Below, piece by piece: positions 1-7,279 of a stretch of 15,330 nt of DNA (position 1 is the stretch's first letter; every line of letters starts with the position of its first letter). The notes beneath the pieces are model-generated. The model did no database searches. It was not told where the DNA came from and was given only the letters and a program-made list of their open reading frames with translations. The position numbers and the translations under genes are program-made. This DNA is from Actinomycetota bacterium. Its GTDB lineage: Bacteria; Actinomycetota; Nitriliruptoria; Nitriliruptorales; JAHWKO01. Location of the stretch: positions 1 to 15,330 of the forward strand of contig JAHWKO010000052.1 in assembly GCA_019347855.1 (NCBI GenBank), in the 5' to 3' direction.

Positions 1-1
1 C

Positions 2-67
2 GCCGCCCAGGAAGCGGCCGAGAACGCTCGGAAGAACGCGTTGACCGGCGACGAGGAGCAGGACTGA
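2..67 (+). CDS. nusA: C-terminal end of transcription factor NusA (partial)
   Basis: An open frame enters from the left edge and stops at TGA 65-67. It gives 21 residues that are Ala/Glu-rich and end in an acidic stretch (GDEEQD). Nothing in this fragment identifies the family by itself. The assignment rests on position: in Actinomycetota the gene directly before ylxR and infB is almost always nusA, whose product often ends in a variable acidic or alanine-rich tail. NusA binds RNA polymerase and modulates pausing, termination and antitermination. A 41-base gap separates it from ylxR. Confidence is moderate because the call is contextual. Confidence 0.6.
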   Translation, partial: AAQEAAENARKNALTGDEEQD

Positions 68-99
68 CCCGGCGTCCGGTCACGTCCCCGAACGAGGAG

Positions 100-105
100 T
101 ACCCT
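100..105 (+). promoter_or_regulatory. Possible -10 element (TACCCT) before ylxR
   Basis: TACCCT sits inside GTACCCTGG in the short nusA-ylxR gap. The same GTACCCTGG string occurs before the M16 peptidase gene (10719-10727) and before dapB (12110-12118). TACCCT fits the actinobacterial -10 consensus TANNNT. I see no convincing -35 box 16-18 bases upstream, and here the motif lies only a few bases from the GTG start, so a leaderless or near-leaderless transcript would be needed. It may also be coincidence. Confidence 0.25.
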
Positions 106-108
106 GGA

Positions 109-396
109 GTGTCCCACATCCCCGTGCGCACCTGCGTGGCGTGCCGCCGTGCCCGCCCGCGTACCGAGCTGGTACGGGTCGTGCGCACGCCTGACGACGG
201 CGTCACCGTCGAGGAGCGGGCCACCGCCCCCGGCCGCGGCGCCTACGTCTGCCGGGACACCGACTGCATCACGACCGCGATCCGCGACGACGGGCGTCCG
301 CTACGCCGGGCCCTACGGGGCGCGGACGTGGCACCGGCCATCACCGAGCTACGAGACCTGTACGAGCACCTGAAGACCACCGCCAGGGCGAGCTGA
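109..396 (+). CDS. ylxR: YlxR family RNA-binding protein
   Basis: A 95-residue protein of the YlxR/DUF448 family. The hallmark N-terminal motif RTCVACR (residues 7-13) is present. It is followed by the ELVRVVR strand (20-26), the PGRGAYVC motif (41-48) and the C-terminal RRALRG segment (65-70). Family members are small nucleic-acid-binding proteins always encoded between nusA and infB. Structural work suggests RNA binding, and a link to RNase P has been proposed for some members. The GTG start at 109 is preceded by GAGGAG at 94-99 with a 9-base spacing, and it places the RTCVACR motif at the expected distance from the N terminus. It ends 8 bases before infB, so the two are surely co-transcribed. 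Confidence 0.93.
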   Translation: MSHIPVRTCVACRRARPRTELVRVVRTPDDGVTVEERATAPGRGAYVCRDTDCITTAIRDDGRPLRRALRGADVAPAITELRDLYEHLKTTARAS

Positions 397-404
397 GAGA
401 GAAC

Positions 405-3119
405 ATGAGCAACACGATCCGCGTCTACGAGCTGTCGAAGGAGACCGGGCTCTCCAACAAGGAGATCCTGCGTCGCCTGACCGAGCTCGGGATCGAAGCG
501 ACGAGCCACTCGTCCTCCATCTCCGAGCCGGAGGCGCGCCGCTTCCGCGAGTCCCTGGGGCGCAAGGCGCCCGAGGAGGAGGAGGCCGAGCGACGCCGCC
601 AGGAGGAGGCCGAGCGCCTCGCCAAGATCGATCTCGATGCGGTCAAGGAGCAGCAGGGCAAGAAGGCCCGCAAGGTCCTGCCGCCGCACCTCCGCGCGCA
701 GGAGGAGGCCGAGGAGGTCGAGGAGGTCACCGAGGTCACCGAGCCGGCCGCGGAGCAAGCCGAGCCGGTCGAGCCCGACGAGGCCGTCGAGCCCGCCGCC
801 GAGGTCGCCGAGGAGCCCGCCGCGCAGACCCCGGTCGACACCGGCACCGAGGTCCGTGAGGAGCAGCCCGCCGCCGAGACCCAACAGCCTGCCGCGGCGG
901 CTGGCGGCACCCGCATGCCCGGCGCCCCGCCGCCCCCGTCGACGGGCGACAAGGCCGGGCCGACGCCGGCGCGTGCCCGCATGCCGGGCGCCCCGCCGCC
1001 CCCGACGGTCACCGGCGAGTCCCCCGAGGCCCGTCGCAAGGTCGAGCCGAACCTCCCCCAGGAGGGCTCCGGCCGACGGTCGATCCCGAAGCCGATCCGT
1101 GCCGCCCCGCAGCGCACCGAGCGCCCCAGCGGGCCGGCGAAGCGGTCCGATTCCTCGCCGTACCGGCAACCGGTCGGCAAGGGGGGCCCGTCGCAGGGTG
1201 GCGGCGGCACCTCAGGCGGCCCGCCATCCGGCGGCGCTCCCAACCGTGGAGGGCCCGCTCCAACGGGCAAGACCCGCCGCAAGAAGCGCGAGCGCACCCC
1301 CGAGGAGCAGGCGCTCGAGCAGCGTCCCCAGATCAAGAGGGACCCGCTCGACACCGACGTCGAGCGTGTCGACGTCCTGTCGGGGATCACCGTCGCGGAG
1401 CTGTCCGACAAGGTGAAGGTGCCCTCGAACGCGCTCGTCAAGAAGCTGTTCGAGATGGGCGAGATGGCGACGGTCCAGCAGTCCCTGCCGGACGACACCG
1501 TCGAGATCCTCTGCGCCGAGCTCGGCGTGGACGTGTACTTCATGTCCGAGGAGGAGGTCGAGTTCGGGATCGAGGACCCCGACAGCCCCGAAGAGCTGGA
1601 GCCGCGCCCGCCGGTCGTCACCGTGCTCGGCCACGTCGACCACGGCAAGACCGCCCTGCTGGACGCGATCCGCGAGACCGACGTGGTCTCCGGCGAAGCC
1701 GGCGGCATCACCCAGCACATCGGCGCGTACCAGATCAACAAGGACGGCCGCCGGGTCACCTTCATCGACACGCCGGGTCACGAGGCGTTCACCGCCATGC
1801 GTGCCCGCGGTGCCCAGGTCACCGACATCGCGGTCCTGGTGGTCGCCGCCGACGACGGGGTCATGCCCCAGACGGTCGAGGCGATCAACCACGCGAAGGC
1901 CGCCGAGGTCCCGATCGTGGTCGCGGTCAACAAGATGGACCTGCCCGAGGCGGACCCCGACAAGGTCAAGGGGCAGCTCACCGAGTACGAGCTGGTCGCC
2001 GAGGACTACGGCGGTGAGACCCCGATCGTCCCACTGTCGGCCATGACGCACGACGGCATCGAGGACCTGCTCGAGATCCTGCTCCTGCAGGCCGACATCA
2101 TGGAGCTGCAGGCCAACCCCAACAAGGACGCCCGCGGCCGCGTGATCGAGGCGCACCTCGACAAGGGCCGGGGCGCCGTCGCCACCGTCCTGGTCCAGGC
2201 CGGCACCCTGCGTGTCGGCGACGTCCTCGTCGCCGGCGTGGCCGACGGCAAGGTCCGGGCCATGTTCGACGAGCACGGCGACCAGGTCGACGAGGCCGTG
2301 CCGTCCCAGCCCGTCCTGGTGCTCGGCTGGAACGACGTGCCCGAGGCCGGCGACGAGTTCCGCGTCACCGACGAGGAACGTGCCGCCCGCGACATCGCGG
2401 AACGGCGCGCCGCCCGCGCCCGTCGCAAGGAGCTCGTCGACCAGCAGCGTCCGAAGACCCTCGAGGACCTGGCCGCCGAGGTCGAACGCGGCGAGATCGT
2501 CACCCTCAACGTCATCATCAAGGGTGATGTGTCGGGTTCCGTCGAGGCGCTGGAGGACGCGCTCACCAAGCTCGAGATCGACGAGGTCGACGGCACGGTC
2601 GAGGTCCGCGTCGTGCACAAGGGCGTGGGTGCGGTCACCGCGAACGACGTCCGGCTCGCCGAGGCGTCCGACGCCATGATCGTCGCCTTCAACGTCCGCC
2701 CCGACGCGAACGCCCGCGCCGCGATCGACGAGTCCGGCGTTGACCTGCGCACCTACAGCATCATCTACGAGGCGATCGAGGACATCGAGCGCCGCCTGAT
2801 GGGGCTGCTCGGACCCGAGATCCACACCGTGGAGCTCGGTCAGGCCGAGGTCCGCGAGATCTTCAAGGTCCCGCGCGTGGGGTTCGTGTTCGGCTCGTAC
2901 GTCACCGAAGGGGACATCAAGCGCGACGCCCAGGTGCGCGTCGTCCGCGAGGGCGTCGTCGTCGCCGAGGACATCGTCGCGTCACTGAAGCGCTTCCAGG
3001 ACGACGTCCGGGAGGTGTCCTCGGGCTACGAGTGCGGCATCGGCCTGCGCAACTTCCAGGACGTGAAGGTCGGTGACGTCTTCGAGGTCTTCGAGCAGCG
3101 CGAGGTCGCCCGCGTCTAG
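405..3119 (+). CDS. infB: Translation initiation factor IF-2
   Basis: A 904-residue GTPase that brings initiator fMet-tRNA to the 30S subunit and promotes 50S joining. The N-terminal IF2_N helix-turn motif ([21 protein letters not shown], about residues 5-25) is followed by a long disordered linker, about 60-300, rich in Pro, Glu and Ala. The linker carries two copies of [10 protein letters not shown] second IF2_N-like domain lies at about 318-370. The G domain has G1 GHVDHGKT (409-416), [11 protein letters not shown] (switch I), DTPGHEAF (G3), NKMD (509-512) and SAM (G5). Domains II, III and the C-terminal fMet-tRNA-binding domain follow to the end. The length fits actinobacterial IF2, whose linker is long. 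The ATG at 405 has only a weak purine-rich GAGAGAG upstream, which suggests coupling to ylxR translation. Confidence 0.98.
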   Translation: MSNTIRVYELSKETGLSNKEILRRLTELGIEATSHSSSISEPEARRFRESLGRKAPEEEEAERRRQEEAERLAKIDLDAVKEQQGKKARKVLPPHLRAQEEAEEVEEVTEVTEPAAEQAEPVEPDEAVEPAAEVAEEPAAQTPVDTGTEVREEQPAAETQQPAAAAGGTRMPGAPPPPSTGDKAGPTPARARMPGAPPPPTVTGESPEARRKVEPNLPQEGSGRRSIPKPIRAAPQRTERPSGPAKRSDSSPYRQPVGKGGPSQGGGGTSGGPPSGGAPNRGGPAPTGKTRRKKRERTPEEQALEQRPQIKRDPLDTDVERVDVLSGITVAELSDKVKVPSNALVKKLFEMGEMATVQQSLPDDTVEILCAELGVDVYFMSEEEVEFGIEDPDSPEELEPRPPVVTVLGHVDHGKTALLDAIRETDVVSGEAGGITQHIGAYQINKDGRRVTFIDTPGHEAFTAMRARGAQVTDIAVLVVAADDGVMPQTVEAINHAKAAEVPIVVAVNKMDLPEADPDKVKGQLTEYELVAEDYGGETPIVPLSAMTHDGIEDLLEILLLQADIMELQANPNKDARGRVIEAHLDKGRGAVATVLVQAGTLRVGDVLVAGVADGKVRAMFDEHGDQVDEAVPSQPVLVLGWNDVPEAGDEFRVTDEERAARDIAERRAARARRKELVDQQRPKTLEDLAAEVERGEIVTLNVIIKGDVSGSVEALEDALTKLEIDEVDGTVEVRVVHKGVGAVTANDVRLAEASDAMIVAFNVRPDANARAAIDESGVDLRTYSIIYEAIEDIERRLMGLLGPEIHTVELGQAEVREIFKVPRVGFVFGSYVTEGDIKRDAQVRVVREGVVVAEDIVASLKRFQDDVREVSSGYECGIGLRNFQDVKVGDVFEVFEQREVARV

Positions 3120-3144
3120 CGACCCCCGAGCGAGGTGACCGCTG

Positions 3145-3465
3145 ATGGATCTTCCCGGGACGGACCCGGGGACCGTCTTCATCGGGACGGCCCGCGTTGA
3201 GCTGCACATCCCCGCGATGGACTCGTTGAAGGGCAAGCGGTCGGTCATGAACCGGCTCAAAGCCAGCCTGCAGAACGAGCTCGGCGTGTCCGTGGCCGAG
3301 GTCGGTTACCAGGATCTGTGGCAGCGGTCCGCCGTGGGGGTCGCCGCCGCTGCCTCTTCGGCCACGGGCGCGCAACGTGTCGTTGACCGCATCGTCGCCA
3401 TCATCGAACGAGACCCGCGGGTCGTCGTGACCCGCATCGAACCCGACGTCTGGGAGGTGACCTAG
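3145..3465 (+). CDS. ylxP: DUF503 family protein (YlxP-like)
   Basis: A 106-residue member of the DUF503 (YlxP) family. After a short leader it has the conserved core GTARVELHIP (residues 14-23), then SLKGKRSVMNRLK (27-39), VSVAEVGYQDLWQRSAVGVA (about 49-68) and a C-terminal strand before WEVT. Family function is poorly defined. The gene nearly always lies between infB and rbfA, suggesting a role in ribosome assembly or translation. The ATG at 3145 is preceded by GAGGTG (3132-3137), spacing 7. The first ten residues precede the family core and could be a lineage extension. The TAG stop shares its last base with the GTG start of rbfA (TAGTG), indicating translational coupling. Confidence 0.9.
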   Translation: MDLPGTDPGTVFIGTARVELHIPAMDSLKGKRSVMNRLKASLQNELGVSVAEVGYQDLWQRSAVGVAAAASSATGAQRVVDRIVAIIERDPRVVVTRIEPDVWEVT

Positions 3466-3932
3466 TGGCACGCCGCAACCGCCGCGTGGACACGCTGGTC
3501 CAACAGGTCGTGGCCGAGCTGCTGGACCAGGAGATCGCCGATCCACGGCTGCAGCACGTCACCGTGACGGCAGCCGAGGTCACGCCTGACCACAAGCACG
3601 CAACGATCTTCTACACGTCCCTGGACCCGGCGGTGTTAGCTCGGGACCCGAACCGGACCGGTGGTGACCGGTTGGCAGCCGCCGACGAGGTCGCGCAGGC
3701 CCTGGACAGCGCGGCGCCGCGCCTGCAGGGGCTGCTCGCCCGGCGCACCCGCCTGCGCAACACCCCGGTGCTGCGCTTCCGGTACGACCAGGCCGCCGAG
3801 GAGGCCCGTCGGGTGGACGCGCTGCTGAACGAGGTCAGCGACGACCTCGAGGGGGAGACCTCGACCCTCGACGAGAGCACCTACCGCACCGAACGGCCCG
3901 ACCGGCGCGACCCCGGCGAGGAGCCGTCGTGA
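3465..3932 (+). CDS. rbfA: 30S ribosome-binding factor RbfA
   Basis: A 155-residue protein with the KH-like RbfA fold. It starts RRNRRVDTLVQQVVAELL (residues 3-20), followed by IADPRLQHVTVTAAEVTPDH and the conserved C-terminal half with LRNTPVLRFRYD (about 97-108) and the RVDALLNEV helix (116-124). The tail after about residue 125 is acidic and variable. RbfA binds the immature 30S subunit near the 5' end of 16S rRNA and assists late maturation and cold adaptation. The GTG start at 3465 has GGGAGG at 3452-3457 and overlaps the ylxP stop by one base. The TGA stop overlaps the next start (GTGA, 3929-3932). Confidence 0.96.
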   Translation: MARRNRRVDTLVQQVVAELLDQEIADPRLQHVTVTAAEVTPDHKHATIFYTSLDPAVLARDPNRTGGDRLAAADEVAQALDSAAPRLQGLLARRTRLRNTPVLRFRYDQAAEEARRVDALLNEVSDDLEGETSTLDESTYRTERPDRRDPGEEPS

Positions 3933-4978
3933 GCTCCTTCGAAGCCCCGCCCTGGACCACGGACATCCGTGAGGAGGACTGGCAGGCCGCCACCGACGAG
4001 ATCCTGAGGGTGGCTGACGCCGGCGGCACGGTCGCGCTGACCTGCCACGTGGACCCTGACGGCGACGCGCTGGGATCGTTGCTGGCCGTCCAGCTGTTCC
4101 TCCGGAAGCGAGACGTCGACACGGTCGCCTCGTGGGGGAGCGAACCGTTCTCGATCCCGCCGCAGTACACGTTCCTGCCGGGACTCCAGGAGCTGGTCCC
4201 GCCGAGCGACTTCCCGCAGGCGCCCGAGGTGCTGATCAGCTTCGACGCGGGCAACCGCCGGCGCCTCGGGACCCTGGCCGACGTCGCGTCCAACGCCGGC
4301 ACGCTGATCAACGTGGACCACCACGCGAGCAACGATCGGTTCGGCGACGTCAACCTCGTCGCTCCGAACGCGGCCGCGACCGTGGTGCTCGTCGATGAGT
4401 TGCTGCGGCGGCTCGGCGGCGTCCCGGACCGCGAGATCGCCACCTGCCTCTACACCGGCCTGGTGACCGACACGGGGCGGTTCCAGTACCGCAACACCGA
4501 CCGGTCGGCTATGGAGCTGGGGAGCCGCCTGATCGGCGAGGGCATCGAGCACGCCGAGATGTCCCGGCAGATGTTCGAGACGCACTCGTTCGGCTACCTG
4601 AAGGTGCTCGCCCGGGTGCTGGAGCGCGCCGCTTTCGTGCCCGAAGCGAGCCTCGTGTACAGCTGGGTCGAGCAGGACGACCTCGACCGCTTCGGGATCT
4701 CCTTCGCGGAGACCGAGGGGTTGATCGACGTCCTGCGGACCGCCGATGCGGCCGAGGTCACGATGATCGCCAAGGAGCAGGCGGACGGGGACTGGCGGGT
4801 GAGCATGCGCTCGAAGGGGCGGACCGACGTCGCTGCCCTCTCCACGGAGCTCGGTGGTGGTGGGCACACCTACTCGGCCGGGTTCACCGGCGGACGGGAC
4901 CTGGAGGCCGTGGTCGAGGACGTCGTCACCATGCTCGCCGGCCAGCGCGGACCGGTACGTAGTCGGGAGGGCGGCTAG
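3929..4978 (+). CDS. nrnA: DHH/DHHA1 phosphoesterase (NrnA-like nanoRNase/pAp phosphatase)
   Basis: A 349-residue DHH-superfamily protein. The metal-binding motifs are all visible: HVDPDGDALGS (residues 40-50), the Asp of SFDAGN (D106), the signature VDHH (129-132) and TDTGRFQY downstream. The C-terminal DHHA1 domain carries the nucleotide-binding GGGGHTYSAGF loop (309-319). Known family members degrade 2-5 nt RNAs to mononucleotides and/or hydrolyse pAp to AMP, and some act on cyclic dinucleotides; which substrate dominates here cannot be read from sequence. The GTG start gives a GTGA overlap with rbfA, and the stop shares a base with the truB start. Position between rbfA and truB is the usual actinobacterial one. 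Confidence 0.93.
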   Translation: MSSFEAPPWTTDIREEDWQAATDEILRVADAGGTVALTCHVDPDGDALGSLLAVQLFLRKRDVDTVASWGSEPFSIPPQYTFLPGLQELVPPSDFPQAPEVLISFDAGNRRRLGTLADVASNAGTLINVDHHASNDRFGDVNLVAPNAAATVVLVDELLRRLGGVPDREIATCLYTGLVTDTGRFQYRNTDRSAMELGSRLIGEGIEHAEMSRQMFETHSFGYLKVLARVLERAAFVPEASLVYSWVEQDDLDRFGISFAETEGLIDVLRTADAAEVTMIAKEQADGDWRVSMRSKGRTDVAALSTELGGGGHTYSAGFTGGRDLEAVVEDVVTMLAGQRGPVRSREGG

Positions 4979-5880
4979 TGGAGGGCGTGTTCGTCGTCGA
5001 CAAGCCTGCTGGCATCGGTTCCACGGACGTCGTGCGTGTCGTGCGGCGGGTGACCGGCCAACGGCGCGTTGGACACACGGGCACCCTCGACCCCGAGGCG
5101 ACCGGCGTCCTGGTGGTGTGCATCGGGCGGGCTACCCGGCTCGTGCCCTTCCTACAGGCGGGGCGCAAGACCTACCGGGCGGACATGGCGCTGGGGGTGA
5201 CGACCACCACCCAGGACGCCGCCGGTGACGTCCTCGAGGAGCGCTCCGCCGGAGACGTGACCGAGGCCGAGCTCCGCCGCGTCCTGGACCGGTTCCGCGG
5301 GGACATCGAGCAGATCCCCCCGATGGTGTCGGCGGTCAAGGTCGACGGCGAGCGGCTCTACGAGAAGGCTCGCCGGGGCGAGGAGGTTGAGCGTGAGCCC
5401 CGAGCGGTGACGATCCACGACCTGACCCTCGAGTCGTTCGAGCCAGGCGGGCGGGCCTACGCCACCTTCGTGGTCACCTGCTCGCCGGGCACCTACGTGC
5501 GTACGCTCGCACACGACGTGGGCGGCGCCCTCGGCTGCGGGGGGAGCCTGACCGCCCTGCGGCGGATCGGCAACGGGGGGTTCACCGTCGACGACGCCGT
5601 GCCGCTAGACGAGATCCAGCGCCGGGGTGAGGCCGGGACCCTCACCGAGGTCCTGCTGTCGAAGGCGGAGGCCCTCCGCCACCTCCCTCGTGTCGACGTC
5701 GATCTGGAGGCCGCCGCCGACGTGGCGACGGGTCGTTCCCTGCCGGCCGCGGGCGTGAACGGCCCGTTCGCTGTCGTCCGTGACGGCGAGCTGCTGGCTG
5801 TCTACGCGGACCAGGATGGTCAGGCGCGCCCCGAAGCCGTGTTCGTCCAGCCCGAGGATCTGCCCGAGGTTGCCCAGTGA
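4978..5880 (+). CDS. truB: tRNA pseudouridine(55) synthase TruB
   Basis: A 300-residue enzyme that isomerises U55 in the T-loop of tRNAs. The N-terminal VDKPAGIGSTDVV box (residues 7-19) and the catalytic motif GHTGTLDPEATG are present, with the catalytic aspartate at D38. They are followed by the KTYRADMALG strand and the conserved VSAVKVDGERLYEKARRGEEVER segment, then CSPGTYVRTLAHDVG. A C-terminal extension after about residue 235 resembles the actinobacterial TruB C-terminal/PUA-like region. The GTG start at 4978 overlaps the nrnA stop (TAGTG) and has GGGAGG at 4965-4970. The stop TGA at 5878-5880 lies in the first copy of the CCAGTGA boundary of the tandem units that follow. Confidence 0.96.
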   Translation: MEGVFVVDKPAGIGSTDVVRVVRRVTGQRRVGHTGTLDPEATGVLVVCIGRATRLVPFLQAGRKTYRADMALGVTTTTQDAAGDVLEERSAGDVTEAELRRVLDRFRGDIEQIPPMVSAVKVDGERLYEKARRGEEVEREPRAVTIHDLTLESFEPGGRAYATFVVTCSPGTYVRTLAHDVGGALGCGGSLTALRRIGNGGFTVDDAVPLDEIQRRGEAGTLTEVLLSKAEALRHLPRVDVDLEAAADVATGRSLPAAGVNGPFAVVRDGELLAVYADQDGQARPEAVFVQPEDLPEVAQ

Positions 5881-5941
5881 GCGCCGCGGAGCGGCGCGAG
5901 AGTCGCTGTCTTAGGTCCCCTAAGACTGCGACGGAGCTGAA
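5874..5941 (+). repeat. 68-bp palindromic coding repeat, unit 1
   Basis: First of two tandem 68-bp units between truB and ribF. It begins with CCAGTGA (5874-5880, including the truB stop). Hairpin A is GCGCCGC 5881-5887 paired with GCGGCGC 5891-5897, loop GGA. Hairpin B is GTCGC 5902-5906 with GCGAC 5928-5932 and GTCTTAGG 5908-5915 with CCTAAGAC 5919-5926, loop TCC, with one T-T mismatch (5907/5927). The unit also holds a complete 23-codon frame from GTG 5877 to TGA 5946-5948, with a peptide starting VSAAERRESR and ending in ELNQ. The GTG overlaps the truB stop, and the peptide's stop overlaps the GTG of unit 2. A GGAG (5933-5936) sits before that next GTG. Confidence 0.85.
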
Positions 5942-6009
5942 CCAGTGAGCGCCGCGGAGCGGCGCGAGAGTCGCGGTCTTCGGTCACCGAAGACCGCGGC
6001 GGAGAAGAA
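5942..6009 (+). repeat. 68-bp palindromic coding repeat, unit 2
   Basis: Second unit, identical to unit 1 at 60 of 68 positions. Hairpin A (5949-5965) is unchanged. Hairpin B (GTCGCGGTCTTCGG 5970-5983 paired with CCGAAGACCGCGGC 5987-6000, loop TCA) is fully paired because the T-T mismatch of unit 1 is G-C here and an A-T pair is C-G. The frame GTG 5945 to TGA 6014-6016 encodes a second 23-residue peptide differing at three residues (C11G, T19A, L21K). Four other codon changes are silent. The TGA overlaps the GTG of ribF (third CCAGTGA, 6010-6016). The GGAG at 6001-6004 is the apparent Shine-Dalgarno for ribF. Confidence 0.85.
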
Positions 6010-6012
6010 CCA

Positions 6013-6978
6013 GTGACCGACGTCGCCTGGTCGCTCGGGGACGCCTCCGCCGGACCCTCGGTCGTGACGATCGGGTTCTTCGACGGGGTGCACCGTGGGC
6101 ACCAGGCGATCGTCGACCGCGCTGTCCAGGACGCCGACGAGCGCGGGCTCACGGCCGTGGCCGTCACCTTCGACCGTCACCCGATGGAGGTGGTGCGTCC
6201 CGAAGCGGTCCCTGACCTGCTCATGGCCCACGAGCGCCGGGTGCGCACGCTCGCCGGGACCGGCGTGGACGGCGTCGTGGTCCTGCCGTTCGACGAGGAG
6301 CTCAGCCAGCTGCCACCCGAGGCGTTCGTGGACCAGGTGCTCGTCGACGGGCTGGACGTGCGGGAGGTCGTCGTCGGTGCCAACTTCCGGTTCGGGCACA
6401 AGGCGGCGGGCGACACCGAGACCCTCCGGGAGCTCGGACGCGAGCGCGGCTTCGACGTCGTCGCGGTCGACCTCCTCGAGATGGATGGCGACCCGGTGTC
6501 GTCCACCGCGATCCGCGACGCGGTCGCCGACGGTGATGTCGCGTGGGCGCGGCGTGCGCTCGGACGTCCCTTCGTGCTCGAGGGCCCCGTCGTCCGCGGG
6601 GAAGGCCGAGGACACGAGATCGGCGTCCCCACCGCCAACATCGAGGTGTCGGACGGGATGCGACTCCCCGCCAACGGGATCTACGCCGGCTGGGTGCGTA
6701 TCGAGGACGGCACCGATCGCTGGCCTGCCGCCACCAACGTCGGGGTCAGGCCCACGTTCGATGGGCAGACCGTCACCGTCGAGGCCCACCTGCTCGATTT
6801 CGACGCTGACCTCTACGGCCGCCACGTGGCCGTGTCCTTCACGCACCGGATCCGCGACGAGGAGCGCTTCGACAGCGTCGACGAGCTGATCGACGCGATG
6901 CGTGCGGACATCGAACAGGCGCGGCAGCTGCTCCGCGACGATCCTTCAGACCCCCCGCCGGACGGCCGAAGAAGGTAG
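6013..6978 (+). CDS. ribF: Bifunctional riboflavin kinase / FAD synthetase RibF
   Basis: A 321-residue enzyme converting riboflavin to FMN and then FAD. The N-terminal FAD synthetase (nucleotidyltransferase) domain shows GFFDGVHRGHQ (residues 21-31), TFDRHPMEVV, the central VVGANFRFGHKAAGD and the SSTAIRDAV motif. The C-terminal riboflavin kinase domain shows GRGHEIGVPTANI, with PTAN at 206-209, then NGIYAGWV and NVGVRPTF. The domain order and length are normal. The GTG start at 6013 has GGAG at 6001-6004 with an 8-base spacing, and its first bases lie in the third CCAGTGA copy. That context suggests ribF was originally joined to truB by a GTGA overlap, as seen elsewhere in this operon. Confidence 0.96.
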   Translation: MTDVAWSLGDASAGPSVVTIGFFDGVHRGHQAIVDRAVQDADERGLTAVAVTFDRHPMEVVRPEAVPDLLMAHERRVRTLAGTGVDGVVVLPFDEELSQLPPEAFVDQVLVDGLDVREVVVGANFRFGHKAAGDTETLRELGRERGFDVVAVDLLEMDGDPVSSTAIRDAVADGDVAWARRALGRPFVLEGPVVRGEGRGHEIGVPTANIEVSDGMRLPANGIYAGWVRIEDGTDRWPAATNVGVRPTFDGQTVTVEAHLLDFDADLYGRHVAVSFTHRIRDEERFDSVDELIDAMRADIEQARQLLRDDPSDPPPDGRRR

Positions 6979-7025
6979 TGCGCACGGAGCGTCGCGCATC
7001 CATCTCGGCACGGAGCATCTCCCAC

Positions 7026-7118
7026 ATGCGGGTCGTCCGCTCGATCGTCGCCCTCGTGGCGCCCGCCGCCATGCTGGTGCCGGCCACAGCGCCGCGGCGC
7101 CAGAGTGGCGTCCGATGA
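7026..7118 (+). CDS. Possible 30-residue ORF resembling a signal peptide
   Basis: ATG 7026 opens a 30-codon frame. Its product has the layout of a Sec signal peptide: RxxR near the N terminus, a hydrophobic run IVALVAPAAMLVPATA (about residues 7-22) and then a basic, Gln/Ser-containing end. GGAG lies about ten bases upstream. The stop TGA overlaps the ATG of the next small frame (ATGA 7115-7118). It may be the 5' part of a frameshifted secreted-protein gene, a real tiny protein, or chance. The ribF-regulator gap is otherwise without a gene. Confidence 0.25.
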   Translation: MRVVRSIVALVAPAAMLVPATAPRRQSGVR

Positions 7119-7279
7119 CCGGAGGGGTCGGCTGGGACCCGTGCGCCGCGCCGATCGTGCTGCGCCCGAAAGCCGGACGGTTCTCCGGCATGTCGCCGAC
7201 GACCCGCGTGGGCGTGATGGTCCACGTCGCACGCGGCGAACAGCTTCCGCTCGTACCTCTTCGTGGGGCGTTGACATGA
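7115..7279 (+). pseudogene. Small ORF or gene remnant with a WDPC motif
   Basis: A 54-residue frame from ATG 7115 to TGA 7277-7279. It starts with MTGGVGWDPCAAPI, has one cysteine and ends LRGALT. It overlaps the preceding signal-peptide-like frame by ATGA and the response regulator start by ATGA (7276-7279). The string WDPC followed by PI resembles the start of the mature part of actinobacterial secreted matrixin-like metalloproteases, but nothing after it, including the zinc HExxH motif, is recognisable. The signal-like frame at 7026 followed by this one, one frame apart, could be the remains of one gene. Equally, both could be small coupled ORFs. No Shine-Dalgarno of note precedes ATG 7115. 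Confidence 0.25.

Noticed and set aside
637..1416. Alternative-frame plus ORF inside the infB linker
   Set aside because: Arg/Pro/Ser-rich frame produced by GC-rich repeats in the IF2 linker; no independent coding signal.
1212..2825. Minus-strand open frame of 537 codons opposite infB
   Set aside because: Shadow of the IF2 G domain region, which has every GTPase motif on the plus strand.
6839..7225. Minus-strand ORF over the ribF-regulator gap
   Set aside because: It overlaps the end of ribF, is Arg/Ala/Gly-rich, and shows no motif or ribosome site.
7105..7275. N-terminal extension of the response regulator
   Set aside because: The upstream in-phase sequence is Arg-rich and lacks similarity; the receiver fold starts at the ATG at 7276.
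7271..7276. Perfect TTGACA as a -35 box
   Set aside because: It overlaps the ATG of the response regulator, and no TANNNT lies 16-19 bases downstream.
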